From Pseudomonas wenzhouensis (GTDB lineage: Bacteria; Pseudomonadota; Gammaproteobacteria; Pseudomonadales; Pseudomonadaceae): 64,000 bases of DNA. A model generated the notes under the pieces. That model did no database searches. It saw only the letters and a list, made by a program, of their open reading frames with translations, and was not told where the DNA came from. The DNA is taken from contig NZ_CP072610.1 of assembly GCF_021029445.1 (NCBI RefSeq), forward strand, positions 3,224,001 through 3,288,000, given 5' to 3'. Within the stretch, counting starts at the first letter, position 1; each line of letters starts with the position of its first letter. Shown here piece after piece: positions 35,170-44,222 of the stretch. The position numbers and the translations under genes were made by a program.

Positions 35170-35619
35170 TCAGGCCTTCAGCGCTGCGGCAAAGGCCTGC
35201 AGCCAGGGTTCGGCGTCCGTTTCCGGGGTCACGGTTTCGCTGCAGTCCAGGCGCAACATGTCCACCACTTCACGCAGCCCCAGTTCGGCATACAGCTCGC
35301 GCATCAGCTCACCGGCACCACAGAAAGTGTCATAGCTGGAATCGCCCAGCGCCAGCACCGCAGCAGGCCGGCCACCCAAGGCTGGCAGGCGGTCGCGAAG
35401 TTCGCTGTACAGCGGCAGCAGGTTGTCCGGCAGTTCACCCATACCGGTCGTGGACGTGACGGTCAGCAGAGCGTCCGGCGCAAAAGCCAGCAGCTCTTCG
35501 AGATTCATGTTGCTTTTGTGCCAGGCATCCAGCCCGCCAGCCTTGAGCTGACCCTCGGCATGGCGCGCAACCTCTTCGGCCGTACCGTAGACCGAGCCCG
35601 AGACAATGGCGACTTTCAT
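35170..35619 (-). CDS. MioC-type flavodoxin
   Basis: A 149-residue short-chain flavodoxin. The FMN phosphate loop is 'SGSVYGTAEE' at 7-16, the aromatic loop 'TSTTGMGELPDN' and the isoalloxazine-contact loop 'LGDSSYDTFCGAG'. MioC-like proteins are electron carriers. The gene runs opposite to the adjacent LOV photoreceptor with only ~100 bp between them. Confidence 0.88.
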   Translation of the reverse strand: MKVAIVSGSVYGTAEEVARHAEGQLKAGGLDAWHKSNMNLEELLAFAPDALLTVTSTTGMGELPDNLLPLYSELRDRLPALGGRPAAVLALGDSSYDTFCGAGELMRELYAELGLREVVDMLRLDCSETVTPETDAEPWLQAFAAALKA

Positions 35620-35720
35620 GACAACTCCGGAAACAGGAATAACGCCGCGTATTATGCCGCAACTGGACAGCCTGACCCGATGTTTTAGAATGCCGCCACA
35701 CCCACCGCGGAACCAGCCTC

Positions 35721-36167
35721 ATGATCAATGCCAAACTGCTGCAACTGGTAGTCGATGCCTCCAACGATGGAATCGTGGTGGCCGAGCAGGAGGGCGAAGA
35801 CAATATCCTGATCTACGCCAATGCCGCGTTCGAACGCCTGACCGGCTATGCCAGCGATGACATTCTTTATCAGGACTGCCGCTTCCTCCAGGCCGGTGAT
35901 CGTGACCAACTTGGGCTGCAAGCCATTCGTGACGCCGTCAAGGCGAACAAACCCTGCCGGCAGATCATCCGCAACTACCGCAAGGATGGTAGCGCCTTCT
36001 GGAACGAGCTGTCGATCACCCCCGTGCTCAACGAGAGTGATCAGCTGACCTACTACATCGGCATCCAGAAGGACGTGACCGAGCAGGTCGAAGCCAAGCA
36101 GCGTGTGCGTGAGCTGGAGGCCGAAGTGGCCGAACTGAAAGCCGAACTGGCGCGCCTGAAAAACTGA
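35721..36167 (+). CDS. Short LOV blue-light photoreceptor (PpSB-LOV type)
   Basis: A 148-residue protein made of a single LOV/PAS domain with helical caps and no output domain. The photoactive Cys53 lies in 'YQDCRFLQ' (DCRFLQ rather than NCRFLQ, as in P. putida PpSB1-LOV), followed by 'RNYRKDGSAFWNELSITPV' and 'YYIGIQKDVTEQ'. The C-terminal helix (119-148, Glu/Ala/Lys heptads) would form a dimeric coiled coil. FMN-cysteinyl adduct formation is the expected light reaction. The LitR gene two genes downstream and TGTACA sites nearby support a light-response role; in P. putida class II LitR is reported to work with a LOV partner (recalled). Confidence 0.93.
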   Translation: MINAKLLQLVVDASNDGIVVAEQEGEDNILIYANAAFERLTGYASDDILYQDCRFLQAGDRDQLGLQAIRDAVKANKPCRQIIRNYRKDGSAFWNELSITPVLNESDQLTYYIGIQKDVTEQVEAKQRVRELEAEVAELKAELARLKN

Positions 36168-36217
36168 CGAACGGGCAAAACGATCCAGCAGCCGCACAGT
36201 CTCAAGGGCTTGACCCC

Positions 36218-36838
36218 ATGCAGTCTGATGCCATGCACAGTGACCCGCTGTTGACTCAGGACGAACTGGACTACCTCCAGAAGATCCTTTTCAAACCTGC
36301 ACAAACGCGGCCAGCCAATGCTGCGCCGCAGTTGATCATGGGTGAGCAACTGCGGGAGTTGCTGGCCCGCCTGGGCCAGGAACAACAGTTGAGCCTGGAT
36401 GCTCACAGCAACAATCAGCACCTGAGTTTTCCTTTGCACCTAATTCGGGACGAGCACAGCCCACGCCTCGAGCTGGGCGCGCCGCTGATTTTCGAACAGG
36501 GCGTGAACGAGCGCCCCTGGCGCCTGACCCTGAGTTCGCCACTGACATTGCTCGACAGCAACGATCAGCCCAGCGGCCTGAAAGCACTGGAACTCTCGAA
36601 CAATGGAATGCTGCTGCAATACGGCAAACCCGGCCTGCCCGCCAGTAATCCGTTGCTGCAGCTGATGCTGCCTGAGGATCGCCGCGTGCAACTGCGCGCC
36701 AGGCTGGTCAGGCGCGTCTGCCAGAGCCGTTATGCCTACAGGTTGCAAACGCTGCATGCAGAAGACGAACAGACCCTGCGCCGCTATCTGTTCGAACAGC
36801 ACAGCGCGCAACCACTGCAGATGGCGGCCGTCAGCTGA
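36218..36838 (+). CDS. PilZ-like domain protein
   Basis: A 206-residue cytoplasmic protein. The C-terminal half, 'GLKALELSNNGMLLQYGKPG' then 'LLQLMLPEDRRVQLRARLVRR' and 'EQTLRRYLFEQ', has the strand pattern of a PilZ barrel. The c-di-GMP motifs are poor: LSNNG stands in for (D/N)xSxxG and no RxxxR is obvious. It may be a non-binding PilZ or a YcgR-like flagellar brake relative. It lies between the LOV and litR genes. Confidence 0.6.
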   Translation: MQSDAMHSDPLLTQDELDYLQKILFKPAQTRPANAAPQLIMGEQLRELLARLGQEQQLSLDAHSNNQHLSFPLHLIRDEHSPRLELGAPLIFEQGVNERPWRLTLSSPLTLLDSNDQPSGLKALELSNNGMLLQYGKPGLPASNPLLQLMLPEDRRVQLRARLVRRVCQSRYAYRLQTLHAEDEQTLRRYLFEQHSAQPLQMAAVS

Positions 36839-36853
36839 TCGTTGCCTGAGTCG

Positions 36854-37843
36854 TCAGGTATCGAGATGGCCCGCCAGGAACTGCTGCAGACGTCGCTGCA
36901 TCAGACGCGCTTCATTACCCAGGCATGCGATGGGCGAGCCCGCCAGGCTGTCCTCGGCCAGATCGGCACTGTCACCAGCCAGCAATACCGGGCATTGCAG
37001 GCCCAGCGCCAGACGTGACAGCTGCCTCGGCAACTCCTCGCCTGGCGGCTGATTGCTGAACAGCACCAGCGCCTGCGGCTGCATACGCTCACAGATCAGC
37101 GCAAGATCCGCCAGCGGTACACCAGGCCCCATTACCGTGACATCGATGTCCTGATTGCCCAACAGCAAGGCAGCAACCAGCAACTCCAGCTCGCGGCATT
37201 GCCCCGGCAGCGCCACCAGCAGGACACGCTCACGGGCATCGTCACGCCCCAGTTGCAAACGCTGCCAGCAGCGCCCACGCAGGAAACCATCGAGCATCAG
37301 CCATTCACCGCGCTGACCGACCTCATCCTGACGCAGCAGCAATTCCTGCCACACCGGCATGACAATGTCCTGAAACACCACAGGCAGCGGGTAGCAGGAA
37401 AATATCTGCCCGTACAGGCGCTCCAGACGAGGCTCATCGAAGTTCTGCAGCGCGCTGCGCACCTGATCCTGCCACTCGCTCCAGTCGTCACTGCTGACTT
37501 CGTTGTACGCCGGGGTGGCTGCACTGCGGCTGCTGGCGCTCTTGGCCAGAATCGAACCCACCTTGCTCACCGCTACGCCGCGCTCGATCCAGGCCAGGAT
37601 ACTGCGCACCGCTTCGATATCGGCATGTGAGTAAAGGCGATGACCGCTGTCGGTCCGCGTGGGCTGAATCAGGCCGTAACGCCGCTCCCATGCCCGCAGG
37701 GTCACCGGGTTGACGCCGGTGATACGAGAAACCTCGCGGATGGGGAACAGCTCTTCCTGCTTCAAAGCGCTGGACGCAAGCGATGTGACGGAGGCGAGTT
37801 CTGGCATGGCTTCAGGCATCACGGCAACGAAATTCACAGGCAT
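36854..37843 (-). CDS. Class II LitR-like MerR regulator (light response)
   Basis: A 329-residue regulator. N-terminal MerR helix-turn-helix: 'REVSRITGVNPVTLRAWERR' then 'HRLYSHADIEAVRSI'. The C-terminal half has the two-part cobalamin-binding fold of CarH/LitR ('LYGQIFSCYPLPVVFQDIVM'), but the E/DxHxxG motif that coordinates B12 is replaced by GQCRELE, so it should not bind adenosylcobalamin as a photosensor. That is the definition of class II LitR, which in P. putida (PplR) takes its light signal from a LOV protein (recalled). It is divergent from the DUF393 gene, with a TGTACA palindrome between them. Confidence 0.88.
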   Translation of the reverse strand: MPVNFVAVMPEAMPELASVTSLASSALKQEELFPIREVSRITGVNPVTLRAWERRYGLIQPTRTDSGHRLYSHADIEAVRSILAWIERGVAVSKVGSILAKSASSRSAATPAYNEVSSDDWSEWQDQVRSALQNFDEPRLERLYGQIFSCYPLPVVFQDIVMPVWQELLLRQDEVGQRGEWLMLDGFLRGRCWQRLQLGRDDARERVLLVALPGQCRELELLVAALLLGNQDIDVTVMGPGVPLADLALICERMQPQALVLFSNQPPGEELPRQLSRLALGLQCPVLLAGDSADLAEDSLAGSPIACLGNEARLMQRRLQQFLAGHLDT

Positions 37844-37869
37844 TGTAACCCAGCCAAGGCCAGCTTACA

Positions 37870-37888
37870 TTGTGCAGGAACTGTACAA
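37870..37888. promoter_or_regulatory. Candidate LitR operator between litR and the DUF393 gene
   Basis: An inverted repeat TTGTGCA-GGAAC-TGTACAA (one mismatch) lies only 10 bases before the DUF393 start and 27 bases before the litR start. The TGTACA half site recurs in the folM promoter region. Consistent with autoregulation and light control of both directions. Confidence 0.6.
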
Positions 37889-37897
37889 GGCTATTTT

Positions 37898-38335
37898 ATG
37901 CACAACCCTGCCTGGCCATTGACCCTGTATTTCGACGGCGACTGCCCGCTGTGCGCCCGCGAAATTCGCATGCTCAGCCAGCATGCATCACCACAACGCC
38001 TGCTGCTGGTGGACATTGCCGCCGGGGACTTCGACCCTGCGCCGCTGGGCGTCACCCTCACAGCCATGCAGGATCGCCTGCACGCGCGCTGGGCCGACGG
38101 TCAGTGGCTGTATGGCCTCGATGCCAGCCTGTGGAGCTGGGAGGCCGCGGGCCTGGGACGCTGGGTCGCGCCACTGCGCTGGCGTCCTCTGCGCCCCCTG
38201 CTGGAGTGGGGTTACCGGCTGTTCTGCCGGTTGCGCCCGCATCTGGCCCGCCTGCCGCACCCGGATGGTGCAGCGCGTTGCCGCAAGGGCGAGGCCTGTC
38301 CGAGCCAGCGCCCGCCATCCGGCGGGGCTGGCTAA
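37898..38335 (+). CDS. DCC-family (DUF393) thiol-disulfide-like protein
   Basis: A 145-residue protein starting 'MHNPAWPLTLYFDGDCPLCA'. The DGDCPLCxxE motif, a thioredoxin-like CxxC, defines the DCC/DUF393 family. The C-terminal third is Arg-rich and hydrophobic, probably membrane-associated. The close LitR-type operator and divergent litR suggest light induction. Related genes are common in stress and photolyase clusters; the reaction is unproven. Confidence 0.85.
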   Translation: MHNPAWPLTLYFDGDCPLCAREIRMLSQHASPQRLLLVDIAAGDFDPAPLGVTLTAMQDRLHARWADGQWLYGLDASLWSWEAAGLGRWVAPLRWRPLRPLLEWGYRLFCRLRPHLARLPHPDGAARCRKGEACPSQRPPSGGAG

Positions 38336-38446
38336 TTTCAGCAAAACGGGAATAATCCTTGCTGCGTTTGTATCGAGCACACCACCCCGTGCCCGATTAT
38401 GCCCTGAGCCATACCCGGCGAACGGCAGCACTCGAGGAGATACACA

Positions 38447-39013
38447 ATGTCCCCCGTTACCCTGATGGTGGCGCGCCGCGTTGCCAATGGCCGTTATCAC
38501 GACTTCATCGCCTGGCTGCGCGAGGGCGAACACCTGGCCACCGATTTTCCGGGCTACCTCGGCTCAGGCGTTCTGGCCCCGCCTGCCGGCGACGACGAAT
38601 TTCAGATCGTCTTTCGTTTTAGCGACGAGCAGACCATGACTGCCTGGGAGCACTCCGCCTCCCGCCAGGCCTGGCTGCAACGCGGTAGCGGTCTGTTCGC
38701 CCAGCCGCTGGAAAAGCGTGCGATCGGTCTCGATGCCTGGTTTGGCAGCGCACACCGCCAGCCACCACGCTGGAAACAGAGCGTAGCCATCTGGCTGGCC
38801 TTCTTTCCGGTGTCCCTGGCCTTCAACCTGCTGTTCGGCACCTGGCTTTCCGACCTGTCGCTGGTCAGCCGCGTACTGCTGTCGACCCTGACCCTGACGC
38901 CGCTGATGACCTACCTGTTCATCCCGCTATCGACTCGCCTGCTGGAACCCTGGCTGCAGGGCAATGGCCCGCGCCGCTTGAGCAGACGCGCGGCCAGCAT
39001 CGGCAAACCCTGA
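38447..39013 (+). CDS. Antibiotic-biosynthesis-monooxygenase-like protein with membrane tail
   Basis: A 188-residue protein with GAGGAG upstream of the ATG. Residues 1-95 form an ABM ferredoxin-like domain ('VARRVANGRYHDFIAWLREG', 'FQIVFRFSDEQTMTAWEHSA'). Residues 107-155 contain two hydrophobic helices. This ABM plus two-helix layout is a known conserved hypothetical family. It follows the DUF393 gene by ~110 bp and is probably in the same light-responsive transcript. Confidence 0.8.
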   Translation: MSPVTLMVARRVANGRYHDFIAWLREGEHLATDFPGYLGSGVLAPPAGDDEFQIVFRFSDEQTMTAWEHSASRQAWLQRGSGLFAQPLEKRAIGLDAWFGSAHRQPPRWKQSVAIWLAFFPVSLAFNLLFGTWLSDLSLVSRVLLSTLTLTPLMTYLFIPLSTRLLEPWLQGNGPRRLSRRAASIGKP

Positions 39014-39072
39014 ATCCCCCTCCATCGGCCAGCCAACAGCTGGCCGACTGCGCTGCGTGCACAGCCCACACC

Positions 39073-39238
39073 TGTACAAAACAACCATCCCGTACAGCTA
39101 AAGTACAAAAATACTCCACTAACCAACCTAACAAAAAGCCTTAAAAGTCAGCAAAATAGGCTTCCGCGCCGCTCATGACGACAAGCCCCCATACTTCTCA
39201 GGGTTGTACAACCCTGCACTCTGGTATAACTTTGTACA
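39073..39238 (+). promoter_or_regulatory. TGTACA-rich promoter of folM-folE-folX (candidate LitR sites)
   Basis: TGTACA at 39073-39078, CGTACA at 39091-39096 and AGTACAA at 39102-39108 form one cluster. A second cluster is a perfect GGGTTGTACAACCC at 39201-39214, then TATAAC at 39225-39230, then TTGTACA at 39232-39238. TTGTAC with TATAAC gives a -35/-10-like pair with a 15-base spacer. Five TGTACA-like sites in 170 bp are far more than chance and match the site in the litR promoter. Confidence 0.6.
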
Positions 39239-39323
39239 CGGTCTGGTGAGTACCGCCTGCCACTGGTCAGGTATCCCGAGGCGGTATTAACCAGGCCTCC
39301 AATTTCTACCGTGCGAGCCGCAG

Positions 39324-40034
39324 ATGAGCGCTGCCCAATTTCCCATCCTGATCACCGGCGCCGGCCAGAGGGTCGGCCTCTACTGTGCCGAGCGCTTGCT
39401 CGACGAAGGCCAGGCGGTGATCGTCAGCTATCGCCGCGAGCGTGACAGCATCATGCAACTGCGTGAACGTGGCGCCATCGCCTTGCAGGCTGACTTTAGC
39501 AGTGAGCCTGGGATTCTGGCCTTCATCGATCAACTCAAGGCTCAGTGCCAAGGCTTGCGCGCTATCGTGCACAACGCCTCGCAGTGGCTCGCCGAAACAC
39601 CTGGCGAAGAAGCACAAGCGTTTCGGCAGCTGTTCAACGTGCACATGCTTGCACCCTACCTGATCAACCTGCATTGCAGCGACCTGCTGCTGCAGTCGGA
39701 GCACGCCGATATCGTCCATGTCAGTGACGATGTGGTACGCAAGGGCAGCGCCAATCGCCCCGCCTACTGCGCCAGCAAGGCAGGTCTGGAGAGCCTGACC
39801 CTGTCATTCGCTGCGCGCCTGGCACCGCGTATCAAGGTCAACAGCATTGCCCCGGCGCTGCTGATGTTCAACGACAGCGACGACGCCGCCTACCGGAGCA
39901 AGACCCTGGCCAAATCGGCGCTGGGCATCGAGCCTGGCCCACAGGCCTTCTACCAGAGTTTGCGTTACCTGCTGGACAACCCCTACGTAACCGGAACAAC
40001 CCTTACCCTCAATGGCGGCCGCCACCTCAAGTGA
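39324..40034 (+). CDS. folM: Dihydromonapterin reductase FolM
   Basis: A 236-residue SDR with the FolM/pteridine-reductase signature TGAGQRVG at 12-19 (Gly-Gln-Arg instead of the classical Gly-rich loop), NAS, '[13 protein letters not shown]' and YCASK. FolM reduces dihydromonapterin to tetrahydromonapterin, the pterin cofactor of phenylalanine hydroxylase in Pseudomonas, and can act on dihydrofolate. First gene of folM-folE-folX; the promoter region carries LitR-like sites, suggesting light-linked pterin synthesis. Confidence 0.9.
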   Translation: MSAAQFPILITGAGQRVGLYCAERLLDEGQAVIVSYRRERDSIMQLRERGAIALQADFSSEPGILAFIDQLKAQCQGLRAIVHNASQWLAETPGEEAQAFRQLFNVHMLAPYLINLHCSDLLLQSEHADIVHVSDDVVRKGSANRPAYCASKAGLESLTLSFAARLAPRIKVNSIAPALLMFNDSDDAAYRSKTLAKSALGIEPGPQAFYQSLRYLLDNPYVTGTTLTLNGGRHLK

Positions 40035-40056
40035 CGCGACTGCCCAGGACACTGCC

Positions 40057-40617
40057 ATGAGCCATCCCCTTTCCCAGCAATACCGCGAAATCCTTGTAGG
40101 CCTGGGTGAAAACCCCGAACGCGAAGGCCTGCTCGACACGCCCAAGCGGGCTGCCAAAGCCATGCAGTACCTTTGCCACGGCTATCAGCAGTCGCTGGAC
40201 GAAATCGTCAACGGCGCCCTGTTCGAGTCCGACAACGACGAGATGGTGATCGTCAAGGACATCGAGCTGTACTCGCTGTGCGAGCACCACCTGCTGCCCT
40301 TCATCGGCAAGGCGCATGTCGCCTACATCCCCACTGGCAAAGTGCTGGGGCTGTCCAAGGTCGCGCGTATCGTCGACATGTACGCACGACGCCTGCAGAT
40401 CCAGGAAAACCTCACCAAGCAGATCGCCGATGCGATCCAGCGCGTGACCAACGCTGCCGGCGTGGCCGTGGTGATCGAGGCCAAGCACATGTGCATGATG
40501 ATGCGCGGCGTGGAGAAGCAGAACTCGGTGATGAGCAGCTCGGTGATGCTGGGCGCCTTTCGTGAGTCCTGCAACACTCGCCATGAATTTCTGCAACTGA
40601 TCGGACGGAGCAACTGA
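40057..40617 (+). CDS. folE: GTP cyclohydrolase I FolE
   Basis: A 186-residue type I enzyme; the ATG at 40057 follows AGGAC. Zinc-ligand motif '[19 protein letters not shown]' and the late Cys in KHMCMMMRG are present, with '[20 protein letters not shown]'. It converts GTP to 7,8-dihydroneopterin triphosphate. Its place between folM and folX assigns this copy to tetrahydromonapterin synthesis rather than to bulk folate. Confidence 0.95.
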   Translation: MSHPLSQQYREILVGLGENPEREGLLDTPKRAAKAMQYLCHGYQQSLDEIVNGALFESDNDEMVIVKDIELYSLCEHHLLPFIGKAHVAYIPTGKVLGLSKVARIVDMYARRLQIQENLTKQIADAIQRVTNAAGVAVVIEAKHMCMMMRGVEKQNSVMSSSVMLGAFRESCNTRHEFLQLIGRSN

Positions 40618-40988
40618 TGCCGCGACTGGAACCCGGAATGGCGCGCATCCGCGTCAAGGATCTGCGCCTGCGCACCTATATCGGTATCAAGGAAGAGGAG
40701 ATCAACAACAAGCAGGACGTGTTGATCAACCTCACCATCCTCTACCCTGCCGTCGATGCGGTTGAGGTCAACGATATCGAGCATGCGCTGAACTATCGCA
40801 CCATCACCAAGGCGATCATCGCCCACGTGGAGGGTAACCGTTTCGCCCTGCTCGAACGCCTGACTCAGGAAATTCTTGATCTGGTCATGGCTCACCAGGC
40901 CGTGCGCTACGCCGAAGTAGAAGTGGACAAACCGCATGCCCTGCGCTTCGCCGAGTCGGTCTCCATTACCCTGGCGGGCCATCGCTGA
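40617..40988 (+). CDS. folX: Dihydroneopterin triphosphate 2'-epimerase FolX
   Basis: A 123-residue FolB-like tunnel-fold protein, coupled to folE by a TGATG overlap. '[20 protein letters not shown]', '[14 protein letters not shown]' and the late Glu/Lys pattern ('[20 protein letters not shown]') fit FolX, which epimerises dihydroneopterin triphosphate to the monapterin form. Together FolE, FolX and FolM make tetrahydromonapterin. Confidence 0.92.
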   Translation: MPRLEPGMARIRVKDLRLRTYIGIKEEEINNKQDVLINLTILYPAVDAVEVNDIEHALNYRTITKAIIAHVEGNRFALLERLTQEILDLVMAHQAVRYAEVEVDKPHALRFAESVSITLAGHR

Positions 40989-41053
40989 CAGCGGCTTGCC
41001 GCTCTCCGGCGAGGCTCTTATCATCGCCGCCACCATCTCCCGGAGAGCCCATC

Positions 41054-41343
<290 letters not shown>

Positions 41344-41347
<4 letters not shown>

Positions 41348-41685
41348 CCGCCCTGAACGAACTGCGCAGCCGCCTGCAACAGGACGATTACGCTTTCAGT
41401 GAAACCCTGGCCTTTGTCGCCGAGCACTACGACTATCAGCCCAGCGCTTTTCGCAACGGGAACGTGGAGAATGCTGCCGGACAGAACGAAGGCTCCTGCA
41501 AGACCCTGGGCCTTGCGCTGCTCGAAAGCCTGAGCCAGGACGAAGCCCTGCGCGCCTTCGGCGAACACTACCGCAGCGTGCTGGCCACCCCGCAAGGCAA
41601 CGATCACGGCAACATTCGCGCATTGCTGGAGCACGGCCTGGAGGGCGTGACGTTCGAGCGCTCCCCCCTGACCCGCAAGGCCTGA
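41344..41685 (+). CDS. HopJ type III effector-family protein (core-genome member)
   Basis: A 113-residue protein: 'FSETLAFVAEHYDYQPSAFR', 'NEGSCKTLGLALLE', 'FGEHYRSVLATPQGNDHGNI'. This is the HopJ family, named for a P. syringae effector but present in many non-pathogenic bacteria. No type III genes or hrp box are nearby, so an effector role is unlikely. Translation coupled to the DUF1244 gene. Confidence 0.88.
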
Positions 41686-41847
41686 AAATACGCCAAGGTG
41701 CGACACATCTGTAGCCAAAAGCTTACAGACATCGGATCGCCATCACTTTATTCTGCGCGCCACAACAACGATGGAACACGAGGGATTGTGTTCTGCGCGC
41801 GCATGCCGCCCTTCCCTCCTTTTCGCATGCGGCATGGAGCAGCCCCG

Positions 41848-42435
41848 ATGCAACAGACTCTGGTATGGAAACCCCGTCACACGCCCGGCGTGGAGACGCT
41901 ACGTCTGAGCCAGGATGCCAATGGCATTCACGCCACCAGCCACCTCATGCAGGTGATCAGGGGCAACAGCATCGCGGCCAGCTACATGATCGATTGCGAC
42001 CCACGCTGGCGCTTTCGCCGCCTCTGGCTCAAGGTCGACAACCAGGGGCCGCGCAAGCTCTGCCTGCAACGTGACCTGCGCGGCCACTGGCTACTCAATG
42101 GCGAACCGCGCCACGACCTGCAGCATTGCCAGCACATCATGCTCTCGGCTTCGCCCTTCACCCACACCCCCTTGCTGCAACGCAGCGCCCTGGAAACCGG
42201 GCAGCGCGATGAAGTCACGGTCGCTTACGTGGATGTACTCAGCCTGCGGGTCGAGCCACGCCTGCAGCGCTATCAATGCCTGCGCCGCCACTCCGGTGAA
42301 AGCCACTATCGCAGCCAGGTCGGAGGCCATGCCCATGAGGAGCTGAGCGTCGACGACCAGGTTCTGCTACTCAAGGCCAACGAACAGTACCTGCGCCTGA
42401 GCCAGCGCGAGCTGAAGATCTGCACACTGGTGTAA
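41848..42435 (+). CDS. Putative glycolipid-binding (DUF1089) protein
   Basis: A 195-residue protein; GGAG lies 9 bases ahead of the chosen ATG, and an open frame upstream to 41698 is not needed. 'WKPRHTPGVETLRLSQDANG', 'HWLLNGEPRHDLQHCQHIML' and 'SASPFTHTPLLQRSAL' follow the glycolipid-binding PF06475 family (beta barrel, cytoplasmic). Biological role uncertain. Confidence 0.8.
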   Translation: MQQTLVWKPRHTPGVETLRLSQDANGIHATSHLMQVIRGNSIAASYMIDCDPRWRFRRLWLKVDNQGPRKLCLQRDLRGHWLLNGEPRHDLQHCQHIMLSASPFTHTPLLQRSALETGQRDEVTVAYVDVLSLRVEPRLQRYQCLRRHSGESHYRSQVGGHAHEELSVDDQVLLLKANEQYLRLSQRELKICTLV

Positions 42436-42462
42436 CCGCGCCCCCAGGCAGGCCAAGGTGAC

Positions 42463-42792
42463 TCAGATCGGCAACTGACCGAACGCCCAGCGCAACACGA
42501 AGAACACCAGCAGCCCGCCGCCGATGGTCGCCAGCAAATGCCGCGTGAAGGCGGCAATGGCAATGGCGGCGACGCCCGCCAGCAGGTAGGCGTTGTTCCA
42601 GCTCAGCGCCCAGTGCTGCCCATCCGGCAGTAACATGCCAGGCACCACGATGGCCGTGAGCACCGCTGTCGGTACGTAGTGCAGCCCCTGCCTGATCACA
42701 GGTGGAAAACGCAGATCGGGAAAGGCGAACAGGCTGTAGCGTGTAGCGAAGGTGATCGCCAGCATACCCAGAATCAGCAACCAGATATCCAT
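42463..42792 (-). CDS. azlD: AzlD-family membrane protein (branched-chain amino-acid export)
   Basis: A 109-residue protein with four hydrophobic helices ('MDIWLLILGMLAITFATRYS', 'PTAVLTAIVVPGML', 'NAYLLAGVAAIAIAAF', 'IGGGLLVFFVLRW'). Its ATG overlaps the TGA of azlC (ATGA). AzlD is the small subunit of the AzlCD/YgaZH exporter for branched-chain amino acids. Confidence 0.88.
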   Translation of the reverse strand: MDIWLLILGMLAITFATRYSLFAFPDLRFPPVIRQGLHYVPTAVLTAIVVPGMLLPDGQHWALSWNNAYLLAGVAAIAIAAFTRHLLATIGGGLLVFFVLRWAFGQLPI

Positions 42793-43502
42793 CAGCCCCA
42801 CTCCTCCTGCAGCGCCGGTTTGCGCCGCTCCAACCACACACCGACGACGATACCGCTGGCGGCTGCCGCCATCAGGCCGAGCTTGTAGGGCAAGGCATGG
42901 CATGCCAGCGCCACGGCAGCCGCGACCAAGGCCGCCGCTACCTGCGGCTGGTTGCGCAGCATCGGTACGACGATGCCGATGAAGGTCGCCAGCATGGCGA
43001 AATCCAGCCCCCATGCGCCGATGTCTGGCACGGCCTGGCCAAACAGCACCCCCACCAACGTGCACAACTGCCAGTTGCCGTACATGGCCAGGGCCGCGCC
43101 AAGGAAGTACCAATGCCGGTAGATCCCCTGATCCCCGCGGGCATAACGCTGCACCACCACCGCATAGGCCTCATCGGTGAGCCAGAAGGCCAACGGCATG
43201 CGCCAGCGCTTGCGCAAGTGACGCACGTAGGGCTGCAGGCTGGCGCTGTACAACGCATGGCGCAGATTGACCACGAAAGTGGTCAACAACACCACGGCGA
43301 TACCGGCACCACCGGCCAGCAGGCTGATGGCGATGAACTGCGCCGAACCGGCGAACACCAGCATGGACATGCCCAGGGTTTGCCAGGCATCGAGCCCTGC
43401 AGCGCCGGCCAGGCTACCGAAGATGATGCCGAAGGGAATGGCGCCGAGCAGCATCGGCAGCATATCGCGGGCGCCCTGGGTGAATTCGTGTTGACGGGAC
43501 AT
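42792..43502 (-). CDS. azlC: AzlC-family branched-chain amino-acid exporter subunit
   Basis: A 236-residue inner-membrane protein; the ATG at 43502 follows AAGGAGG, so upstream in-frame starts are not used. 'MLPMLLGAIPFGIIFGSLAG', 'MSMLVFAGSAQFIAISLLAG', 'VVNLRHALYSASLQP' and 'FWLTDEAYAVVV' are the AzlC signatures. With azlD it forms the two-gene exporter. No linked Lrp-type regulator is seen. Confidence 0.92.
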   Translation of the reverse strand: MSRQHEFTQGARDMLPMLLGAIPFGIIFGSLAGAAGLDAWQTLGMSMLVFAGSAQFIAISLLAGGAGIAVVLLTTFVVNLRHALYSASLQPYVRHLRKRWRMPLAFWLTDEAYAVVVQRYARGDQGIYRHWYFLGAALAMYGNWQLCTLVGVLFGQAVPDIGAWGLDFAMLATFIGIVVPMLRNQPQVAAALVAAAVALACHALPYKLGLMAAAASGIVVGVWLERRKPALQEEWG

Positions 43503-44222
43503 GGAACCTCCTTGCGCTGCTGAGCTTAACCGCATGGCCGCTGAAGGTCTTGAACGTTCTTGCGCAAAATCCGGCGCAGACAGCACGACGCATGCCTGTC
43601 TCAGGCCCGCCTACATGGATTACGCCGACTCGCCCAGCACGCTGCGCACAGGCATAGAACAGTGTGCGCCGTAATGGCGCACAAGAGGGTCAGCTGAAGA
43701 GGGCATTGAACAGCGACGCATCAGCACGTCAGCTCCGGGACTGGCAACGCAACAAGGGCAGCCAAGCCACATGCGCCATTCAGGACTGCTGCCTGCTGCA
43801 CGGCCTGCAGGCCAGCATGGGGCACCACGCAGCAGACAAAACAGTGATTCGTTGCTGCCGGTCAAGAATCGACCAGAGATTCTCTCTAATCTGATGACTG
43901 CGTCCAAGCACATTCTGTGTCATGCCTGAATGCTCATCATCGTGCCAATGCTGGCTCGCAGATTGCGTTAAAGAAACCTGCCGAACGTACGATGAGCATT
44001 CCATGCATGTGCCCGGAATATGCGCCAGACCGATATGGCCGCAACGCCCTATGAACGGGCCGGCCATCGGACCACGGCGCCAATACTTGAAACAGTCGAT
44101 ACCACGCAGTGCACCCAAAGGGGCAGCCAGATCCCTGAACGCGCGAATCACCCTCGGTCGACAGACCTTCGGCCAGCGTCGTTCGCCTGCCAATACCTCA
44201 CTTCAGAGATAGGCCTAAAGCG
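43503..44222. other. 720-bp gap without a recognisable gene
   Basis: Open frames here (up to ~137 codons) lack family features and good ribosome-binding sites, and their codon use looks like noise. The right part near 43915-43990 is AT-richer and probably carries the chemoreceptor promoter. No terminator, repeat or RNA structure is obvious. Confidence 0.4.

Noticed and set aside
39324..40057. Riboswitch (THF-type) before the fol genes
   Set aside because: The leader shows TGTACA operator clusters and a promoter but no conserved multi-helix RNA that I can recognise.
43503..44222. Possible genes in the 720-bp gap (frames of 76-137 codons)
   Set aside because: Overlapping frames on both strands without RBS, family similarity or sensible codon bias.
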